The notes: a model not told the origin generated them from the sequence alone. DNA of 64,000 nucleotides from an uncultured Alphaproteobacteria bacterium (GCA_902628835.1 CACOPD010000001.1:233347-297346); one strand, 5' to 3'; numbered from the stretch's first letter, positions 10,236-20,826 are shown. Made by a program: numbers and translations.

Positions 10236-11206
10236 TTAATACAACATTGATCGACCCAGTGTCCTGGTTCAACCTCTATTAAACCCATTTCAGTTTTACC
10301 ATTCCTGCAATTATCACATGGATTAGGACATCTTGTTCTAAATACACATCCAGAAGGTCTATCTAATGGACTTGGAATATTTCCAGGAATTGGTCTTAAA
10401 GGTGCATCTAGATTATTTACATCAGGAAGCGCTTCCAATAAGCCCTTTGTATAAGGGTGCTTTGGGTTTTTCAAAATTTTATTCACCGGTCCTTTTTCTA
10501 CTACACTCCCAAGGTACATAACTGCAACATCATCTGCAATTTGAGCTATTACACCTAAGTCATGTGTAATAAAAATAACACCCATTTGATATTCTTGAAT
10601 AATATCTTTTATTAAATTGATAACTTGTGCCTGAATTGTAACATCTAAAGCAGTAGTAGGTTCATCAGCTAATAATAGTTTTGGCATTGTAGATAATGCC
10701 ATAGCAATCATCGCTCTTTGACGCATACCTCCAGATAATTCGAATGCATATTGATTAAATCTTTTTTCAGCATCGGCAATTCCAACTCTTTGAAGCATAT
10801 TTATAGAAATTTCTTTAGCTTCATTTTTATTAATATCTTTATGTATTAATAACTGCTCAACCATCTGAGAACCAATTTTTATTGCTGGAGCAAAACTCGC
10901 CATAGGTTCTTGAAATATCATTGATACTTTTCCACCTCTTATTTTTTTTAAATCATCCTTTGAAGTAAACCTTAAGACATTTTCATCATCTAAAATTATT
11001 TCAGCATCATTGTTATAATTTGTATTACCTGGATTTAATTGCATAATTGCTTTTGCTGTAACTGATTTACCAGATCCAGACTCACCAACTATACCGAGTA
11101 CCTTGCCTTGATCTAATGATAATGAAATATTTTCAACTGCTGTAATTCTACCTTCATCAGTATCAAATTTAACATCTAAGTTTTTTACCTCTAATAAGTG
11201 ACTCAT
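10226..11206 (-). CDS. Peptide/oligosaccharide-type ABC transporter ATPase (OppD/DppD-like)
   Basis: Walker A GESGSGKSVTAK, signature LSGGMRQRAMIAMAL. Confidence 0.93.
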   Translation of the reverse strand: MSHLLEVKNLDVKFDTDEGRITAVENISLSLDQGKVLGIVGESGSGKSVTAKAIMQLNPGNTNYNNDAEIILDDENVLRFTSKDDLKKIRGGKVSMIFQEPMASFAPAIKIGSQMVEQLLIHKDINKNEAKEISINMLQRVGIADAEKRFNQYAFELSGGMRQRAMIAMALSTMPKLLLADEPTTALDVTIQAQVINLIKDIIQEYQMGVIFITHDLGVIAQIADDVAVMYLGSVVEKGPVNKILKNPKHPYTKGLLEALPDVNNLDAPLRPIPGNIPSPLDRPSGCVFRTRCPNPCDNCRNGKTEMGLIEVEPGHWVDQCCINCG

Positions 11207-11207
11207 A

Positions 11208-12368
11208 CTACTTTACCTTATGAGGATCAGCAGCATCACGTAATCCATCACCTACGTAAACAAATGTTAAAATTAATACGACTAAGAAAAATACAGGAAT
11301 AAAATACCATTGATAATTTAAAAGTACATCTGCCTTGGTTGCATTCTGCAAAAGTACACCTAGAGAATTTACGGGTTCTCTCAAACCTAATCCTATAAAA
11401 CTTAAAGCAGTTTCAGATAATAACATGTATGGAAAACTAATTACTAAATCGACAATAATATAGCTTGTGAAACTTGGTAATAAGTGCCTTATAATAATAT
11501 GAGTAGATGATGCTCCACATAGTTTTGCAGCAAGAATATATTCTTGGCTTCTTTCACTAAGTAGATGAGTTCTTACTCTTCTTGCAAGTGTCGGCCACGA
11601 AATTAATCCAAGTAAACATGATATAAAAAAGAAACGCAATTCAGAACTCCATTCTAATGGCGCAAAGGCAGCAAGACACATAAATAAAGGTATTGGTGGT
11701 ACCGTTCGAATTGCATCAGTAAACATCTGCAATACACTATCAATCCATCCACCATAATAACCTGATATCCCACCTATAATTAGCGATAGTACAAATGATA
11801 TAAAAACTCCAAGTGTGCCTACAGCTAGCGAAATGTAAATTGCACTTAAGGTTCTACTAAATAAATCTTTTCCTGCCTTATCTGTTCCAAATATATGGAT
11901 TCCACCCTCTTCAACACCGAATAAATGAGTATTAAATGTAAAACCTGGAATTTTAAAATCTAAAATCTTTCCTGGAAGATTTATATTAAAATCAAAAACT
12001 TTATACTCCCATCCTTCAACAAAGAAATAAACATATCTTCTTTTTTCAGTATCAACTTTATAAACCCATCTGAAATTTGTATCTGCTCCTCTATACTTTT
12101 CTAATGTGTGTAGAAATGGTCTAGCTGAAAATCCGTTATCATCCCAAAACATTGGAATTTGAGGTGCTCCATTTTCATAATCTTTATCTCTTCCTTTAAT
12201 TGTTGGATCGTAAGGAGATAGAAAATCTGCAAAAAGACTACAAATAATCATAAATAGTAAAATAGATCCAGCAATCATAGCAGATCTATTTCCAAAAAAG
12301 CGTGTTCTTACTAACTGCATCTGCGTTGCAGTATAATAAGCCTCTTTTTTTTGATTACTAACCTCCAC
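11208..12368 (-). CDS. ABC transporter permease (OppC/DppC-like)
   Basis: N-terminal OppC-like segment, EYILAAKLCGASSTHIIIRHLLP EAA loop. Confidence 0.9.
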   Translation of the reverse strand: MEVSNQKKEAYYTATQMQLVRTRFFGNRSAMIAGSILLFMIICSLFADFLSPYDPTIKGRDKDYENGAPQIPMFWDDNGFSARPFLHTLEKYRGADTNFRWVYKVDTEKRRYVYFFVEGWEYKVFDFNINLPGKILDFKIPGFTFNTHLFGVEEGGIHIFGTDKAGKDLFSRTLSAIYISLAVGTLGVFISFVLSLIIGGISGYYGGWIDSVLQMFTDAIRTVPPIPLFMCLAAFAPLEWSSELRFFFISCLLGLISWPTLARRVRTHLLSERSQEYILAAKLCGASSTHIIIRHLLPSFTSYIIVDLVISFPYMLLSETALSFIGLGLREPVNSLGVLLQNATKADVLLNYQWYFIPVFFLVVLILTFVYVGDGLRDAADPHKVK

Positions 12369-13371
12369 CCATAACTCCTTTTCTTATTCTTGGATCAATT
12401 ATAGCTAAAATAATATCCGTTATAAAATTAACAAAAACAATTGTTGCTGTTAAAAGAAAAATAATTGCGCCTGCTAATTGCTGATCATTTGATCTGGCTA
12501 AAGCTTCAATCAATAGTGCGCCAGCTTCCGTAAGAATTAAAATTAATGCTACAATTGGTAATGCACTAAATATTCGATTAAGGTCAAAACCTATAGAATT
12601 AATAACTGGACCTAAAGAATGTTTTGCAGGATATCTCCACAACAAACTCATCCCTGATATTCCTCTAGCTCTTGCTGCCATTACATATAATTTATCATTT
12701 TCATCTAGCATCAGTGCTCTAACTGTCTGAAGAGCAAAAGCTGTTGCGTTCCATCCTAAAACAAAAATTGGAAGCCAAGCTCTACTTAAAAAATCAAATA
12801 ATTTTGCTGATGACCAAGGTTCATTTTCATATTCTTGAGAGAACAAACCTGTCATTGTATCTCCATAATAAACAGTCATAAAAAGCATAATACAAAGAGC
12901 TACTAAAAAATTGGGAAGGGCAATTCCAAGATAACTAATAAATTTAAGTGTATTATCTAATGACGCATATCTTGTCGTGGCTGATATGATCCCAACTGGT
13001 ATTGCAATTAAATATGAAAATATTAGTGCAACCAAACATATCGTTAGAGATAAAGTAAATCTTCCACTTAATAACTCATTAATATTCATTCTTAAAATAC
13101 AACTGTCACCAAAATCTCCATTAAAAACTATATTGGAAACCCATTTGCCATATCTATACAAAAAAGGTTTATCTAGACCTAAACGAATTTTTTCTTTTTC
13201 TATATCTTCATAAGTTATTTGTGATCCTTGTGTATTTTTAAATGCTAAATATCTTTCAGCACAAGTTCCAGGAACTAATTCCATTAACGAAAAAACAATA
13301 AAGCAAACAAGTAACAAAGTTATAATTGCAAGTCCTGCCCTTGTGAGAGTAAATTGTATAAAATTAATCAT
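12358..13371 (-). CDS. ABC transporter permease (OppB/DppB-like)
   Basis: OppB-like N-terminus; YVMAARARGISGMSLLWRYPAKHSL EAA loop. Confidence 0.9.
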   Translation of the reverse strand: MINFIQFTLTRAGLAIITLLLVCFIVFSLMELVPGTCAERYLAFKNTQGSQITYEDIEKEKIRLGLDKPFLYRYGKWVSNIVFNGDFGDSCILRMNINELLSGRFTLSLTICLVALIFSYLIAIPVGIISATTRYASLDNTLKFISYLGIALPNFLVALCIMLFMTVYYGDTMTGLFSQEYENEPWSSAKLFDFLSRAWLPIFVLGWNATAFALQTVRALMLDENDKLYVMAARARGISGMSLLWRYPAKHSLGPVINSIGFDLNRIFSALPIVALILILTEAGALLIEALARSNDQQLAGAIIFLLTATIVFVNFITDIILAIIDPRIRKGVMGGG

Positions 13372-13407
13372 ATTTAATAATTAGGAGACAAGAATAATTA
13401 AAAAAAG

Positions 13408-13436
13408 AAAAGCGGCAATATATAATTGCCGCTTTT
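13408..13436 (-). terminator. Hairpin between SBP and OppB-like permease, followed by T-run on minus strand
   Basis: aaaagcggcaat/attgccgctttt; minus-strand downstream is rich in T. Confidence 0.75.
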
Positions 13437-13457
13437 TCTATTATTTATTGAGTTAAA

Positions 13458-15512
13458 TTACTCGTCTAACCACCATTGAGTAGCTAGGTATGGGTATGTT
13501 CTATAATACTCATACGAAGTAGTTTTAAACTGCGTAAAGTTTTTCAAAGCATTTCTGTGATAAGTCGGGAAAGGTGCTTTCACCGTACCAATCAATAGAC
13601 TTTGCTCTGTTAACATTGTTGCAATTTTTTCTCCCCACTCATTAGACTCAGCAGTACCAAGTGCATAAGATTGGAATTTATCAATTCCATCACTTAAGTC
13701 ATATACCCACTGAGGTGGTTTAGTACCTTCGTCACCATTACTATCAATGTATGCTGCCCAATCTAAACCTTGTGTGTGGTTAAAGTAGTTACCAAAAGGA
13801 GGTTTAAATGTTTCTGGGTTACCAGCAACAATTGCTAATGGTTGACCTTTGTCCCAAACGTGAACATCAAGTTGGTTTGCAGCTTGCGAACCACGATATT
13901 CATCTGGAGTTACCTCTTTAAAAGTAGTTTTCACTCCTACTTCATTAAAGTATCTTGCAACAAGTTCAACTTCAACACCACCAATACCTTGAGTAGCGTA
14001 GTCTATGTTAATAGCTAGAGCATCACCATTTGGTAATTCTCTAAATCCATCACCATCAACGTCTTTTAATCCTACTTCATCAAGAAGAGCATTTGCTCCA
14101 TCTGGATCGTATTGAGTCATATGCATTTTTATACTTTCAGGAACGAAGTCAGGTGCAGGAGAAAATCCTACAAACTGCTCAACTTTACCTAAGCCGTAAT
14201 ATGCAACTTCGTTGATCTCATCTCTATTCATCGCAATTGACATTGCTTGACGGAAACGAATATCTCCATAGACTTTACGTTTTTCAGGATCAGGATGTGT
14301 TACATTAAAACTAAATAATGCAGCACCACAACCTGGATTGATTTGAACTTGATATCCACCAGACTCAGCACCATCAAGTAATTGAGGAGCAGACTCTAAT
14401 TGAACAGACTGTGATTTATAATCAACTTCACCATTAACAAGTTTTAACAATCTTATTTCATTTTCATTGATGTATCTTTCATTTTGATAATCAATGTATG
14501 GTAATTGATTTCCAGCTGTATCAACTTGGAAAAAGTATGGGTTAGCTGCATAGACTCTACCTTCAGTAGTATCCTCAATAGTCATATAAGCTTCTAATGA
14601 AGGATAAGCTGCATAAGGTAATCCAGCAACTAGATCTGGTTTAGCTAGTAAAGGAGTTGGAGTATCAGTCCAACCAGAGTTACCATAATATGCTGCTAGA
14701 GCATCATAACCATTTTCAAATCCTAAAGCTTGTGCATTTGCATCAGCATTTGAATCAATTTCCGGATGGAATTGTTCTAGGAAATGTGAAGGCATGAAAA
14801 ACTGGTTATATGACCATGCAATAGTTGCAGTTAAACCAGGAAATGGAGATGGCAAATTAAATCTTACTGTTTGATCATCAATTACATCAACAGTCATTGG
14901 CTCACCACCAACTAATAGATATGGATATGGTTTTTCACGAATATTTGTATTCATCATCAAATCTTCGTACCAAAACTCAACATCTCTTGCCACAAAAGGT
15001 TCCCCGTTTGACCACTTGTGACCTTTACGTAACATGAATGTTAAAGTAGTGAAATCATCATTCCACTCATAATCTTTAGCAACGTTTGGAACGATTGTAG
15101 TTAAGTCATCTGCGAAACGTAATAAGTTAACGTGTCTTGTAGATAACATGTCTGAAGTTCCAGCTTCAGTTGCGTTAGATAAGAAGTTTATTGTATTTCC
15201 ATATTTACCAATAGACTCATACGGCACTACAACAAGAGGTTCATCAGGTAATCTATCCTCAACTGAAGGAAGGCTTCCTGGGTTACCTTGTATTGTAGCG
15301 TTAATGCTTGCAATATTAGGGTTATCTGAAAACTTCATTGTACAATCAGCTGCACTTTCATATTCTGATAACTCATATTGCTGAGGGTATTTTCCGCCTG
15401 TTTGTCCGTCGTTCATTGTTGAACCTTGACAATGACCATCTGCAAAAGAGCTTCCACTCCATACAAAAGTTGCGGAAGAAAATACTAACGCTATGAATAG
15501 TTTTTTAAACAT
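13458..15512 (-). CDS. ABC transporter substrate-binding protein, family 5 (OppA/DppA-like)
   Basis: Signal peptide, WSNGEPFVARDVEFWYEDL motif, RQAMSIAMNRDEI motif. Confidence 0.92.
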   Translation of the reverse strand: MFKKLFIALVFSSATFVWSGSSFADGHCQGSTMNDGQTGGKYPQQYELSEYESAADCTMKFSDNPNIASINATIQGNPGSLPSVEDRLPDEPLVVVPYESIGKYGNTINFLSNATEAGTSDMLSTRHVNLLRFADDLTTIVPNVAKDYEWNDDFTTLTFMLRKGHKWSNGEPFVARDVEFWYEDLMMNTNIREKPYPYLLVGGEPMTVDVIDDQTVRFNLPSPFPGLTATIAWSYNQFFMPSHFLEQFHPEIDSNADANAQALGFENGYDALAAYYGNSGWTDTPTPLLAKPDLVAGLPYAAYPSLEAYMTIEDTTEGRVYAANPYFFQVDTAGNQLPYIDYQNERYINENEIRLLKLVNGEVDYKSQSVQLESAPQLLDGAESGGYQVQINPGCGAALFSFNVTHPDPEKRKVYGDIRFRQAMSIAMNRDEINEVAYYGLGKVEQFVGFSPAPDFVPESIKMHMTQYDPDGANALLDEVGLKDVDGDGFRELPNGDALAINIDYATQGIGGVEVELVARYFNEVGVKTTFKEVTPDEYRGSQAANQLDVHVWDKGQPLAIVAGNPETFKPPFGNYFNHTQGLDWAAYIDSNGDEGTKPPQWVYDLSDGIDKFQSYALGTAESNEWGEKIATMLTEQSLLIGTVKAPFPTYHRNALKNFTQFKTTSYEYYRTYPYLATQWWLDE

Positions 15513-15650
15513 ATATTTTCTCCTTATAAGATAAATTTATCGTATGATTAATCGTATACAATTTGATATTTTTATCAAAAAAATTTAACTGTTTTGATAG
15601 GTTTTTTTTTAAAAAATTGTGTATTTCTTATTGACGAAATACTTTAGGTT

Positions 15651-17198
15651 ATGGCTAAATTTATGAAAAAACATAAAAAATCTGTACTTTTTATATGTGC
15701 TGACCAATGGCGTTTTGACTGCTTTAGTTTTCTAAATCATCCTTATGCTATTACACCAAACTTAGATAAGCTTGCTAATCAAAGTGTTGTTTTTAAATCG
15801 CATTTTGCCGGAATTGTACCTTGCGGTCCATCTAGAACTACTATGCTTACGGGTTTATACCCATTTATACATCGCTCAGTATATAATGGCGCCCCTCTAG
15901 ATAAAAGATTTACAAATATTGCTAAAGAGGTTCGTAAACTAAATTATAATCCAAGTCTTTATGGGTATACAGATACATCTTGGGATCCAAGATACTTAGA
16001 CCCAAAAGATAAAAAAAATTTTACTTATGAATCTCCAATGGAAGGTTTTGATGATGGTTGTGTTTTACCTGGAGGAAAACCAGAACCCTGGGCTAAACAT
16101 CTTAATCAAAATGGTTTTGAAATTAATAAAGCAGAAGATTTGTACAAAGGAAGAAATCCTAAAGACGATCAAGCATATATTTATGAACCATATTATATTC
16201 CAACTGAATTTTCAGATACCGCATTTTTAGCAGACAAAGTTGTTAATGATTTAAAAAAAGTCAAAGATCCATTTTTTATGCATGTATCTTTTTTAAAACC
16301 ACACCCACCATTCCATGTTTCTGAACCATGGTTTAGCAAATTTAATCCAGATAATATTAATTTATTTAAAAATGATATTTCACTAAAAGAATTATCAAAG
16401 AAACATCCTTTACTTGAAGATTTATGTAAAAAATTTTTATTGAAAGAAAATTTTTCTGAAATTAATTATAATCTTTTAAGAGATCAAGATATCAAAAATA
16501 TAATGAGTGTCTATTTTGCTATGTGTGCTGAAGTAGATTTTAATATTGGTAAAATTTTAAATGCTCTAAAAGAATCAGGGCAAGAAGAAAATACAATGAT
16601 AATTTTTACTAGTGATCATGGAGAGATGTTAAATGAAAATAATTTATGGGGAAAATTAGGTTGGTGGGACTCTTCTTATAGAATTCCATTATTTATTTAT
16701 GTACCCCAAAATAGCGCGAAGGAAATTAACCACTTAACTGAATCTGTAGATGTTGCTCCTACAATTTTAGAATGGCTTGGTGGTGAGATTCCAATTGATT
16801 GGAATGGTCAATCACTAATGCATAATATTAACGATCAATATGAAAAATCACCTTTTAAAGAATTTGTTGTTTTTGATTATGATTTTAGAGAAAGCACTGA
16901 ATTTGTTAAAGATAAAAAATTAGCACCTGAACAATGCAATCTATCAGTTATTAGAAATAATAAATGGAAATATGTTCATTTTCCTTCATTTCCTTGTTTA
17001 TTATTTGACTTAGAAAAGGATCCTCAAGAAATAAATGATCTATCAAACCTAAGAGAATTTCAAGACATTAAAAATGAACTAGTATCAAAATTGTTAAGTC
17101 ACCGCATGATTCATCAGGAGAGACAATTATCAAATACTAAACTTTCTAGTGTAGGTGTAAAAACAAATTCTGGACCATCTAGCAGAAAAATGGAATAA
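15651..17198 (+). CDS. Sulfatase family hydrolase (arylsulfatase / phosphonate monoester hydrolase-like)
   Basis: CGPSRTTMLTGLYP sulfatase motif (C-x-P-S-R formylglycine site); SDHGEMLNENNLWGK motif. Confidence 0.9.
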   Translation: MAKFMKKHKKSVLFICADQWRFDCFSFLNHPYAITPNLDKLANQSVVFKSHFAGIVPCGPSRTTMLTGLYPFIHRSVYNGAPLDKRFTNIAKEVRKLNYNPSLYGYTDTSWDPRYLDPKDKKNFTYESPMEGFDDGCVLPGGKPEPWAKHLNQNGFEINKAEDLYKGRNPKDDQAYIYEPYYIPTEFSDTAFLADKVVNDLKKVKDPFFMHVSFLKPHPPFHVSEPWFSKFNPDNINLFKNDISLKELSKKHPLLEDLCKKFLLKENFSEINYNLLRDQDIKNIMSVYFAMCAEVDFNIGKILNALKESGQEENTMIIFTSDHGEMLNENNLWGKLGWWDSSYRIPLFIYVPQNSAKEINHLTESVDVAPTILEWLGGEIPIDWNGQSLMHNINDQYEKSPFKEFVVFDYDFRESTEFVKDKKLAPEQCNLSVIRNNKWKYVHFPSFPCLLFDLEKDPQEINDLSNLREFQDIKNELVSKLLSHRMIHQERQLSNTKLSSVGVKTNSGPSSRKME

Positions 17199-17205
17199 TT
17201 AAGAT

Positions 17206-18255
17206 ATGTTAACTACTGTTATAGGCGCCTATCCAAAACCAAAGTACTTAAAAATTACTGATTGGTTTAATGCTTCTGGTGGTACAGATACTGAATATCC
17301 AACGAAATTTTATGAAGATGAAATAAAAAAGATGGGAGATAATGTTGAAGACTTATTTGATAAAGCTACCAAAGAAATAATTAGTGATCAGGAAGAATGC
17401 GGTATTGATATACTCACCGATGGTGAAGTTAGAAGAGAAAATTATATTCACTACCATTGTAGGCATTTAGAAGGAATTGATTTTACTAATCTCTCAGAAA
17501 AGGTTGCCAGAACTGGTAATTATAAATGCTGGTTACCAACAATAACCTCAACAGTTAAAGCAAAAGAATCTTTTTTAGTTGAAGAATGGAAAAAAAATCA
17601 AAGCTTAACCAATAAAGATTTAAAAATTACTATTCCTGGACCAATGACTATAACAGACACCATAGCAAATACATTTTATGATTCAGATGAACATTTGGGC
17701 GAAGACTTAGCTGATGCCATTAATGTAGAAGTTAAAAGATTAGTTGATGCAGGGTGTAAATATATTCAAGTCGATGAACCGTTGTTTGCTAGAAAACCAG
17801 AAAATGCTCTTAATTTTGGAATCAAAAACCTAGAAAGATGTTTTAAGGATATAAATAATCAAAGTATTGAAAAAATTACTCATATTTGTTGTGGCTATCC
17901 TGATAAATTAGATGCAGTAGATTATCCAAAAGCGCCTTTAGATTCTTACAGTAAAATCAGTAAAGTGTTAGATGAATCAATTATAGATACAGTTTCTATT
18001 GAAGATGCTCATAGATATAATGATTTAAATTTTTTAAAAGATTTTAAACAAACAAAAGTTATTTTTGGTTTAGTAAAAATAGCAAGCTCTCAAGTTGAGA
18101 CTAAAGAAGAAATAGTCTCTAGGGTAAATGAAGCATTGAAATTTATTGATAAGGAACAATTAATTGTTGCTCCTGATTGCGGTCTTGGTCACTTACCTCG
18201 AGATTTGGCAAAAATAAAATTAAAGATAATGGTAGAAGCTTCTAATAGTTTCTAG
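17206..18255 (+). CDS. MetE-like (cobalamin-independent methionine synthase II family) single-domain protein
   Basis: GAYPKP start, GEVRRENY, PGPMTI, THICCG (HxC) and APDCGLGH zinc-ligand motifs; catalytic domain only. Confidence 0.8.
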   Translation: MLTTVIGAYPKPKYLKITDWFNASGGTDTEYPTKFYEDEIKKMGDNVEDLFDKATKEIISDQEECGIDILTDGEVRRENYIHYHCRHLEGIDFTNLSEKVARTGNYKCWLPTITSTVKAKESFLVEEWKKNQSLTNKDLKITIPGPMTITDTIANTFYDSDEHLGEDLADAINVEVKRLVDAGCKYIQVDEPLFARKPENALNFGIKNLERCFKDINNQSIEKITHICCGYPDKLDAVDYPKAPLDSYSKISKVLDESIIDTVSIEDAHRYNDLNFLKDFKQTKVIFGLVKIASSQVETKEEIVSRVNEALKFIDKEQLIVAPDCGLGHLPRDLAKIKLKIMVEASNSF

Positions 18256-19367
18256 TGTACTAGAGTTTCTGGATTAGCATAATCATAATTTAAATCATCA
18301 GCAATAGCTTTATAAGTAACGGCCCCTTTAAAAATATTTAAGCCATTCATAAAATTTTTATCATTTTTTAACGCATCTTTAAAACCGTTAGAAGCTAAGT
18401 TTTGAATAAATGGTAAAGTGACTGCATTTAAAGCAAGTGTGGAAGTTCTTGGAACTCCGCCAGGCATATTTGCAACACAATAATGAACAACACCATCAAC
18501 AACATATGTAGGGTTTGCATGAGTTGTTGGTTTACTAGTTTCAACACAACCACCTTGATCAATTGCAACATCAACAATTACAGATCCACTTTTCATCTCC
18601 TTGATCATGTCCTTAGTTATAATCTTTGGAGCATTAGAGCCTGGAACAAGTACGCCACCAATTAGTAAATCGCATTCAGAAATATAATCTTTTAGATTTA
18701 TTTTATCGCTATGCAGTGGTTCTATTTTATCTCCAAATTTTTCTTGTAATTCTTCTAATCTCTTTTCTGACTTATCAACGATAAAAACTTTTGCTTGCAT
18801 ACCAGTAGCAATTATTGCTGCATTTTCACCTACAACACCTCCACCTAATATTAATACATTCCCAGGTGAAACTCCAGGTGCGCCACCTAATAGCAAACCA
18901 CTTCCACCTTTATGTTTTTCAAGTGAATACGCACCTGCTTGTATTGACATTCTGCCTGCAACAGCACTCATAGGAGCCAATAGAGGTAATTTATTGTTAT
19001 GATCACTTACAGTTTCATAAGCTATACAAATTGAATTTGAATCAATTAAGCCCTTCGTTAATTCTGGAGCTGCTGAAAGATGTAAATAAGTAAATAAAAT
19101 TTGGTTTTCTCTTATCATTGCTACTTCATTCATTAGAGGTTCTTTTACTTTTATAATCATTTCAGAATCATTGAAAATATCCTCAGCTGAATTTACAATT
19201 TTTGCACCTGATAATTCATAATCACTATTAGAAAAGCCAGCACCAACACCAGCATCTTTTTGTATTAAGACTGTATGCTTATCTTTAATTAATTCTTGAA
19301 CACTTTGTGGTGTAAGCCCTACTCTAGACTCTTGAGCCTTAATCTCAGATGGAACACCTATTTTCAT
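18252..19367 (-). CDS. ald: Alanine dehydrogenase
   Basis: MKIGVPSEIKAQESRVGLTP; VLILGGGVVGENAA; whole-length match to family pattern. Confidence 0.95.
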   Translation of the reverse strand: MKIGVPSEIKAQESRVGLTPQSVQELIKDKHTVLIQKDAGVGAGFSNSDYELSGAKIVNSAEDIFNDSEMIIKVKEPLMNEVAMIRENQILFTYLHLSAAPELTKGLIDSNSICIAYETVSDHNNKLPLLAPMSAVAGRMSIQAGAYSLEKHKGGSGLLLGGAPGVSPGNVLILGGGVVGENAAIIATGMQAKVFIVDKSEKRLEELQEKFGDKIEPLHSDKINLKDYISECDLLIGGVLVPGSNAPKIITKDMIKEMKSGSVIVDVAIDQGGCVETSKPTTHANPTYVVDGVVHYCVANMPGGVPRTSTLALNAVTLPFIQNLASNGFKDALKNDKNFMNGLNIFKGAVTYKAIADDLNYDYANPETLVH

Positions 19368-20707
19368 TATCTATCATGCATATAATTTGAGATACCAGTT
19401 CTTAGCTTTTCAATTATCTCATCAATATGTTTTTTTTCACAAATAAATGGTGGCGCAACAATTAAACAATCGCCAGTTGCTTTTAAGCTTAATCCTGCTT
19501 CAAATAATTTTTTAAAACAAGCATATCCAGCTTTTCCTAAACGCTCATCCATTTTAATATCTATTCCTCCCATCATTCCATATCCTCTTATGTCAGTAAT
19601 GATGTCCAAATCTTTTAAAGAAAATAAGCCATCTAAAAAGTATGGAGACATATCTTTAGCTCTATTAAATAAATCTTCTTTCTCAATAATATCTTGCATA
19701 GCTAATCCTGCTGCCATTGAAACAGGAATAGCTGAATAAGTATATCCATGAAAAAATTCAATAGCGCCTGTAGGTGATGCATCAACTATGGTATCATAGA
19801 TATGATCACGTGAGGCAACTGCTCCTAATGGCACAACACCATTGGTAATAGCTTTAGCCATTGTCATGATATCAGGACATACTCCAAATGCTTGTGCTCC
19901 AAATGGTGCTCCCATTCTTCCCCAACCTGTAATAACTTCGTCAAAAATTAAAAGTATTCCATGTTTGTCACATATTTCTCTAAGTCTTTTCAGATAACCT
20001 TTTGGTGGAACTAAAGTTCCTGTCGAACCTGCTACAGGCTCAACAATACATGCAGCAATATTTTCTGCACCTATGTTACCTGCAATTCTCTCTAAATCAT
20101 CTGCAAGATCTGCTCCTGTTTCTGGCTCGCCTTTTACAAATAAGTTTTCAGGTAAATGTGTGTGTCTTAGATGATGAACATTTGGCATAAGAATATTCGA
20201 GAAAGTTTTTCTATTTGCAATCATACCTCCAACAGAAATACCTCCAATGTTCATTCCATGATAACCTCTTTCTCTTCCTACAATATGTGATCGATGACCC
20301 TCACCCTTTGCTTTGAAATATGCTATTGCAGTTTTAATAGCTGTTTCAACAGCAGAAGAACCACAAATTGTAAAAAAGATTTTATTTAAATCTTCTGGTG
20401 TGTGTTTAGAAACTTTTCTTGCTAAATCGAATGAACCCCCAAAACCTTGTTGAAATGGTTGAACATAATCTAATTGTTCTAATTGATTTGATACAGCTTC
20501 TCTTATCTCAGGTCTTGAATGACCTGCTGGACTACAAAATAATCCAGAGCTTGCATCAATTAATTTGTTTCCATAATGATCTGTATAATAAACACCTTCA
20601 GCTTTAACCATTAATCTTGGACTGTTTTTATAGTCTCTATTAGATGTGAATGGCATCCAATGTTCTTCTAACGAATTTGGTATTTCAGTTCTTTTTTCTA
20701 AATCCAT
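19367..20707 (-). CDS. Class III omega-amino acid (beta-alanine/taurine-type):pyruvate aminotransferase
   Basis: LEEHWMPFTSNRDYK, LIFDEVITGWGRMG, AKAITNGVVPLGAV PLP-lysine motif. Confidence 0.85.
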   Translation of the reverse strand: MDLEKRTEIPNSLEEHWMPFTSNRDYKNSPRLMVKAEGVYYTDHYGNKLIDASSGLFCSPAGHSRPEIREAVSNQLEQLDYVQPFQQGFGGSFDLARKVSKHTPEDLNKIFFTICGSSAVETAIKTAIAYFKAKGEGHRSHIVGRERGYHGMNIGGISVGGMIANRKTFSNILMPNVHHLRHTHLPENLFVKGEPETGADLADDLERIAGNIGAENIAACIVEPVAGSTGTLVPPKGYLKRLREICDKHGILLIFDEVITGWGRMGAPFGAQAFGVCPDIMTMAKAITNGVVPLGAVASRDHIYDTIVDASPTGAIEFFHGYTYSAIPVSMAAGLAMQDIIEKEDLFNRAKDMSPYFLDGLFSLKDLDIITDIRGYGMMGGIDIKMDERLGKAGYACFKKLFEAGLSLKATGDCLIVAPPFICEKKHIDEIIEKLRTGISNYMHDR

Positions 20708-20826
20708 ATTTTTTCTCTTAATTTTTCTTGAGTATATGAAAATCTAGCTAAATCAAAGAATATTTGTTTATCTAGATAGAAATATCATAGGAAAAAATGT
20801 AGCAGTGGTATACAGAGAGACAAAAA

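Noticed and set aside
20708-20826. Riboswitch or structured leader upstream of the Pta-like gene
   Set aside because: Only imperfect AT-rich dyads; no recognisable conserved riboswitch core.
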